Source: JALZAA01 sp035938395
GTDB taxonomy: Bacteria > Actinomycetota > Acidimicrobiia > IMCC26256 > JACDBD01
NCBI GenBank assembly: GCA_035938395.1
Contig: DASZGY010000140.1
Span: 1-33,203, forward strand
Direction: 5' to 3'
Length of the DNA: 33,203 nt
The notes beneath the pieces are model-generated. The model saw only the letters and a program-made list of their open reading frames with translations, had not been told where the DNA came from and ran no database searches. Position 1 is the first letter of the stretch. Each line of letters begins with the position of its first letter. A program made the translations under genes and the position numbers. Below, piece by piece: positions 31,071 through 33,203 of this stretch.

Positions 31071-32879
31071 GTGCGCACCGTCGCCACCGCCGGCCACGTC
31101 GACCACGGCAAGTCGTCGCTCGTCCTCGCGCTCACGGGGACCGACCCCGACCGGTTCCCGGAGGAGAAGCAGCGCGGTCTCACCATCGACCTGGGATTCG
31201 CGTTCACGACGCTGCCGTCCGGGGAGGAGGTTGGCTTCGTCGACGTCCCCGGGCACGTGCGGTTCATCAAGAACATGCTCGCCGGCGTGGGCGCGGTCGA
31301 CGTCGTGATGCTCGTGGTCGCCGCCAACGAGGGTTGGATGCCGCAGAGCGAGGAGCACCTGCGCATCATCGAGCTGCTGGGGGTGCGGCACGGGCTCGTC
31401 TGCCTCACGAAGGCCGACCTCGTCGACGAGGACACGCTGGAGCTGGCCCGGCTCGAGCTCGACGAGCGGCTCGCCGGATCGGCGCTCGGCGATGCGCTGG
31501 TCGTCGTGTGCGACGCGGTCTCGGGCCGGGGGCTCGACGATGTGCGCGCCGGCCTCGACGCCGTGCTCGCGGCCACGCCCGAGCCCGTCGACCGCGACCG
31601 GCCGCGGCTCTGGGTCGACCGCGTGTTCGCGGCGAAGGGCGCGGGGACGGTCGTGACGGGCACCCTGTCCGGCGGCTCGCTGCGTGTCGACGACGAGGTC
31701 GAGGTCGGCCCGCGGGCGCGGCGGGCGCGGATTCGCGCCATCGAGACCGCGCACCAACAGCTTGACGTGGCGGCGCCGGGCACCCGGGTCGCGCTCAACC
31801 TGGCCGGGCCGGGGATGGAGCGCAGCGTGGTGCGCCGGGGCGACGGCGTCGTCCGGGCCGGCCAGTGGCAGCTGACCGACGTCGTCGACGTCGGCCTCGA
31901 GCCGCTCGGCGACGACACGTTCCGCTCCCGTGCGCCGCTCCAGTGCTACGTGGGATCGGGTGAGCACGCGGCGGTCCTGCGCGTGCTCGACGCCGCCGGC
32001 CGGTACGGCCGCCTCCGGCTGGACGAGCGCGTGCCGCTCGCACCGGGCGACCGGCTGGTGCTGCGTGATCCCGGCGAACGAGACACGGTCGGCGGCGCCG
32101 AGGTGCTCGATGCGGCCCCGAGCGGGCGCGCCCGCGACGCGGCCGCTTCCCTTGCGCTCCCGTTGGAGCGCCGGCTCCTCGCCGGCCACGGGTGGCTGGG
32201 CGTGGATGCGCTCGGACCCCGCGCCGGTCTCGGGGCGTCCGAGGCGGGCGCGCTCGCCGACGACCTCGTGCGGTCGGGCGCGGCGGTACGCGTCGGCGGA
32301 TGGCTCGTCGCGCCGGAAACGGTGACGGCCCTGCGGAGCGCGGCGACCGACCAGGTGCGGGCCCACCACGAGCGCGCCCCCCTCGAACCGGGTGTCGACC
32401 TGGCGACGTTGGCGTCCGAGTTGCGGGTCGACGCCGACCGGCTCCGAGCCGCCCTGGCGGACGACAGCGAGCTCGTGGTCGAGCGCGGCTACGTGCGCGA
32501 CGCCACGCGTCGGTCCGGCGTCGGCGATTCGGCCGAGGCGCGTGCGCTCCTCGACGCGCTCGAGAAGGCCCCGTTCTCGCCGCCCGAGCCGGCGTCGGCG
32601 GGCGCCGACCCGGCGTTGGTGCGGTCGCTCGTTCGTGAAGGCGCCCTCGTCGACCTGGACGGGATCGTGTTCGCGTCGACCGCCGTCGACGAGGCGCGGC
32701 GGCGGGTCCGTGCTGCGCTCCGGGACCGGGGCACGGTGACGGTGGCCGACGTGCGCGATCTCCTCGGGTCGACCCGCAAGTACGTGCTGCCGATCCTCAA
32801 GCAGCTCGACGGCGAGGGCGTCACCCGGCGCCGCGGCGACGACCGGATCCCCGGCCCGGCGGCACTCAGAGACGCATGA
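31071..32879 (+). CDS. selB: Selenocysteine-specific translation elongation factor
   Basis: GTPase that brings Sec-tRNA(Sec) to UGA codons marked by a SECIS element, 602 residues. The G domain has GHVDHGKSS (8-16), EKQRGLTIDLGF, DVPGHVRF and a G4 motif LTKAD in place of NKxD, which is usual for SelB. Two beta-barrel domains follow, then the C-terminal chain of winged helices that binds the SECIS hairpin (SELRVDADRLRAALAD; RKYVLPILKQLDGEGVTRR). GTG 31071 starts 11 nt after the selA stop, without a Shine-Dalgarno, so coupling with selA is likely. Full length and intact. Confidence 0.96.
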   Translation: MRTVATAGHVDHGKSSLVLALTGTDPDRFPEEKQRGLTIDLGFAFTTLPSGEEVGFVDVPGHVRFIKNMLAGVGAVDVVMLVVAANEGWMPQSEEHLRIIELLGVRHGLVCLTKADLVDEDTLELARLELDERLAGSALGDALVVVCDAVSGRGLDDVRAGLDAVLAATPEPVDRDRPRLWVDRVFAAKGAGTVVTGTLSGGSLRVDDEVEVGPRARRARIRAIETAHQQLDVAAPGTRVALNLAGPGMERSVVRRGDGVVRAGQWQLTDVVDVGLEPLGDDTFRSRAPLQCYVGSGEHAAVLRVLDAAGRYGRLRLDERVPLAPGDRLVLRDPGERDTVGGAEVLDAAPSGRARDAAASLALPLERRLLAGHGWLGVDALGPRAGLGASEAGALADDLVRSGAAVRVGGWLVAPETVTALRSAATDQVRAHHERAPLEPGVDLATLASELRVDADRLRAALADDSELVVERGYVRDATRRSGVGDSAEARALLDALEKAPFSPPEPASAGADPALVRSLVREGALVDLDGIVFASTAVDEARRRVRAALRDRGTVTVADVRDLLGSTRKYVLPILKQLDGEGVTRRRGDDRIPGPAALRDA

Positions 32880-32891
32880 GGTCCGAGGTCG

Positions 32892-33155
32892 CTACCCGAC
32901 CTCGTCCGCGATGAGAAGCCGGCGCTCGGCCTCGGTGAGACCGCCCCAGATGCCGTGCGGCTCGCGGATGCCGAGCGCATAGTCCAGGCACTCGGCCTGC
33001 ACGGGACACTCGCCGCAGATCGCCTTGGCCTTAGCTTCACGCAGATCGCGCTCGTCCTTGCGCTCCGGCGTGGTCGGAGGGAAGAAGAGCGCCGACTCGG
33101 GACCGCGGCAGGCCGCGCGCAGCTGCCAGGTCCGTTCGGTCATCTGGATCGCCAC
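32892..33155 (-). CDS. WhiB-family Fe-S transcriptional regulator
   Basis: Actinobacteria-specific regulator of 87 residues that binds a [4Fe-4S] cluster and usually acts with the principal sigma factor. The four cluster cysteines are Cys16, Cys47, Cys50 and Cys56, followed by the family turn GIWGG (68-72) and a basic/hydrophobic end (LTEAERRLLIADEVG). It is short, like WhiB1/WhiB2-type proteins, and lacks a long C-terminal extension. Start GTG 33155 has GGGGAGGGGG directly upstream; ATG 33143 would cut four residues. Convergent with selB (12 bp apart). Which Wbl subclass it belongs to cannot be said safely. Confidence 0.95.
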   Translation of the reverse strand: MAIQMTERTWQLRAACRGPESALFFPPTTPERKDERDLREAKAKAICGECPVQAECLDYALGIREPHGIWGGLTEAERRLLIADEVG

Positions 33156-33203
33156 CGGCCCCCTCCCCGGGTCGCGCAGATGCGGGCGACGGTATCCGCC
33201 TCC

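Noticed and set aside
30720..32369. 549-codon open frame opposite selA-selB
   Set aside because: Same antisense composition; selA and selB are unmistakable on the plus strand.

Overview
The window is about 33 kb of very GC-rich DNA packed with short-spaced genes on both strands. It reads as chromosomal core sequence of an actinobacterium. Evidence for this is a WhiB-family Fe-S regulator, a GlnR-like OmpR regulator beside two type I glutamine synthetases, a GlnE adenylyltransferase, a PknB-type kinase, an Mrp protein without the CxxC pair, and several starts with a TAnnnT box about 6 nt upstream and no Shine-Dalgarno. A deep-branching class such as Acidimicrobiia fits, but I cannot fix the lineage from sequence alone. 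I see no insertion sequence, phage gene, CRISPR array, rRNA or tRNA.

Left part (1-10.6 kb). A partial AtsA-type arylsulfatase, a multi-span membrane protein and an aldo/keto reductase are followed by a sigma-70 factor lacking region 1.1, with a strong terminator behind it. Next is a small ABM-type monooxygenase-like protein. A tight three-gene operon then encodes two ferritin-like proteins and an unrecognised protein, with a 16-nt palindrome over its candidate -35 box. An EamA transporter is coupled to glutamine-dependent NAD synthetase (nadE).

Nitrogen block (10.6-20 kb). glnE, a subtilisin-like lipoprotein protease, glnA (with the adenylylation tyrosine) and, divergently, glnA2 followed by an overlapping OmpR/GlnR-like regulator whose receiver domain has lost its phosphorylation residues. 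A transmembrane Ser/Thr kinase follows. GlnE would adenylylate GlnA; the regulator is the natural candidate for transcriptional control of the block.

Middle (20-24.2 kb). Small membrane proteins, an unusual 580-residue fusion of a xanthine-dehydrogenase-type [2Fe-2S] subunit with a strongly reduced molybdopterin domain, a divergent Tat/lipoprotein with a thioredoxin-like fold, and a Lys-rich histone-H1-like protein.

Fe-S block (24.2-28 kb). A SufR-like regulator plus erpA on the minus strand and mrp plus an FAD disulfide oxidoreductase on the plus strand diverge from a region where two good promoters are superimposed, the -35 of each lying on the -10 of the other.

Right end (28-33.2 kb). 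A coupled NUDIX/metallo-beta-lactamase pair, the selenocysteine genes selA-selB, and whiB. A GC-rich intergenic repeat occurs twice, each time just beyond the terminator of a minus-strand gene. The items most worth following are the reduced molybdo-flavoprotein-like fusion, the ferritin-like operon, the degenerate GlnR-like regulator, the superimposed Fe-S promoters and the terminator-associated repeat.
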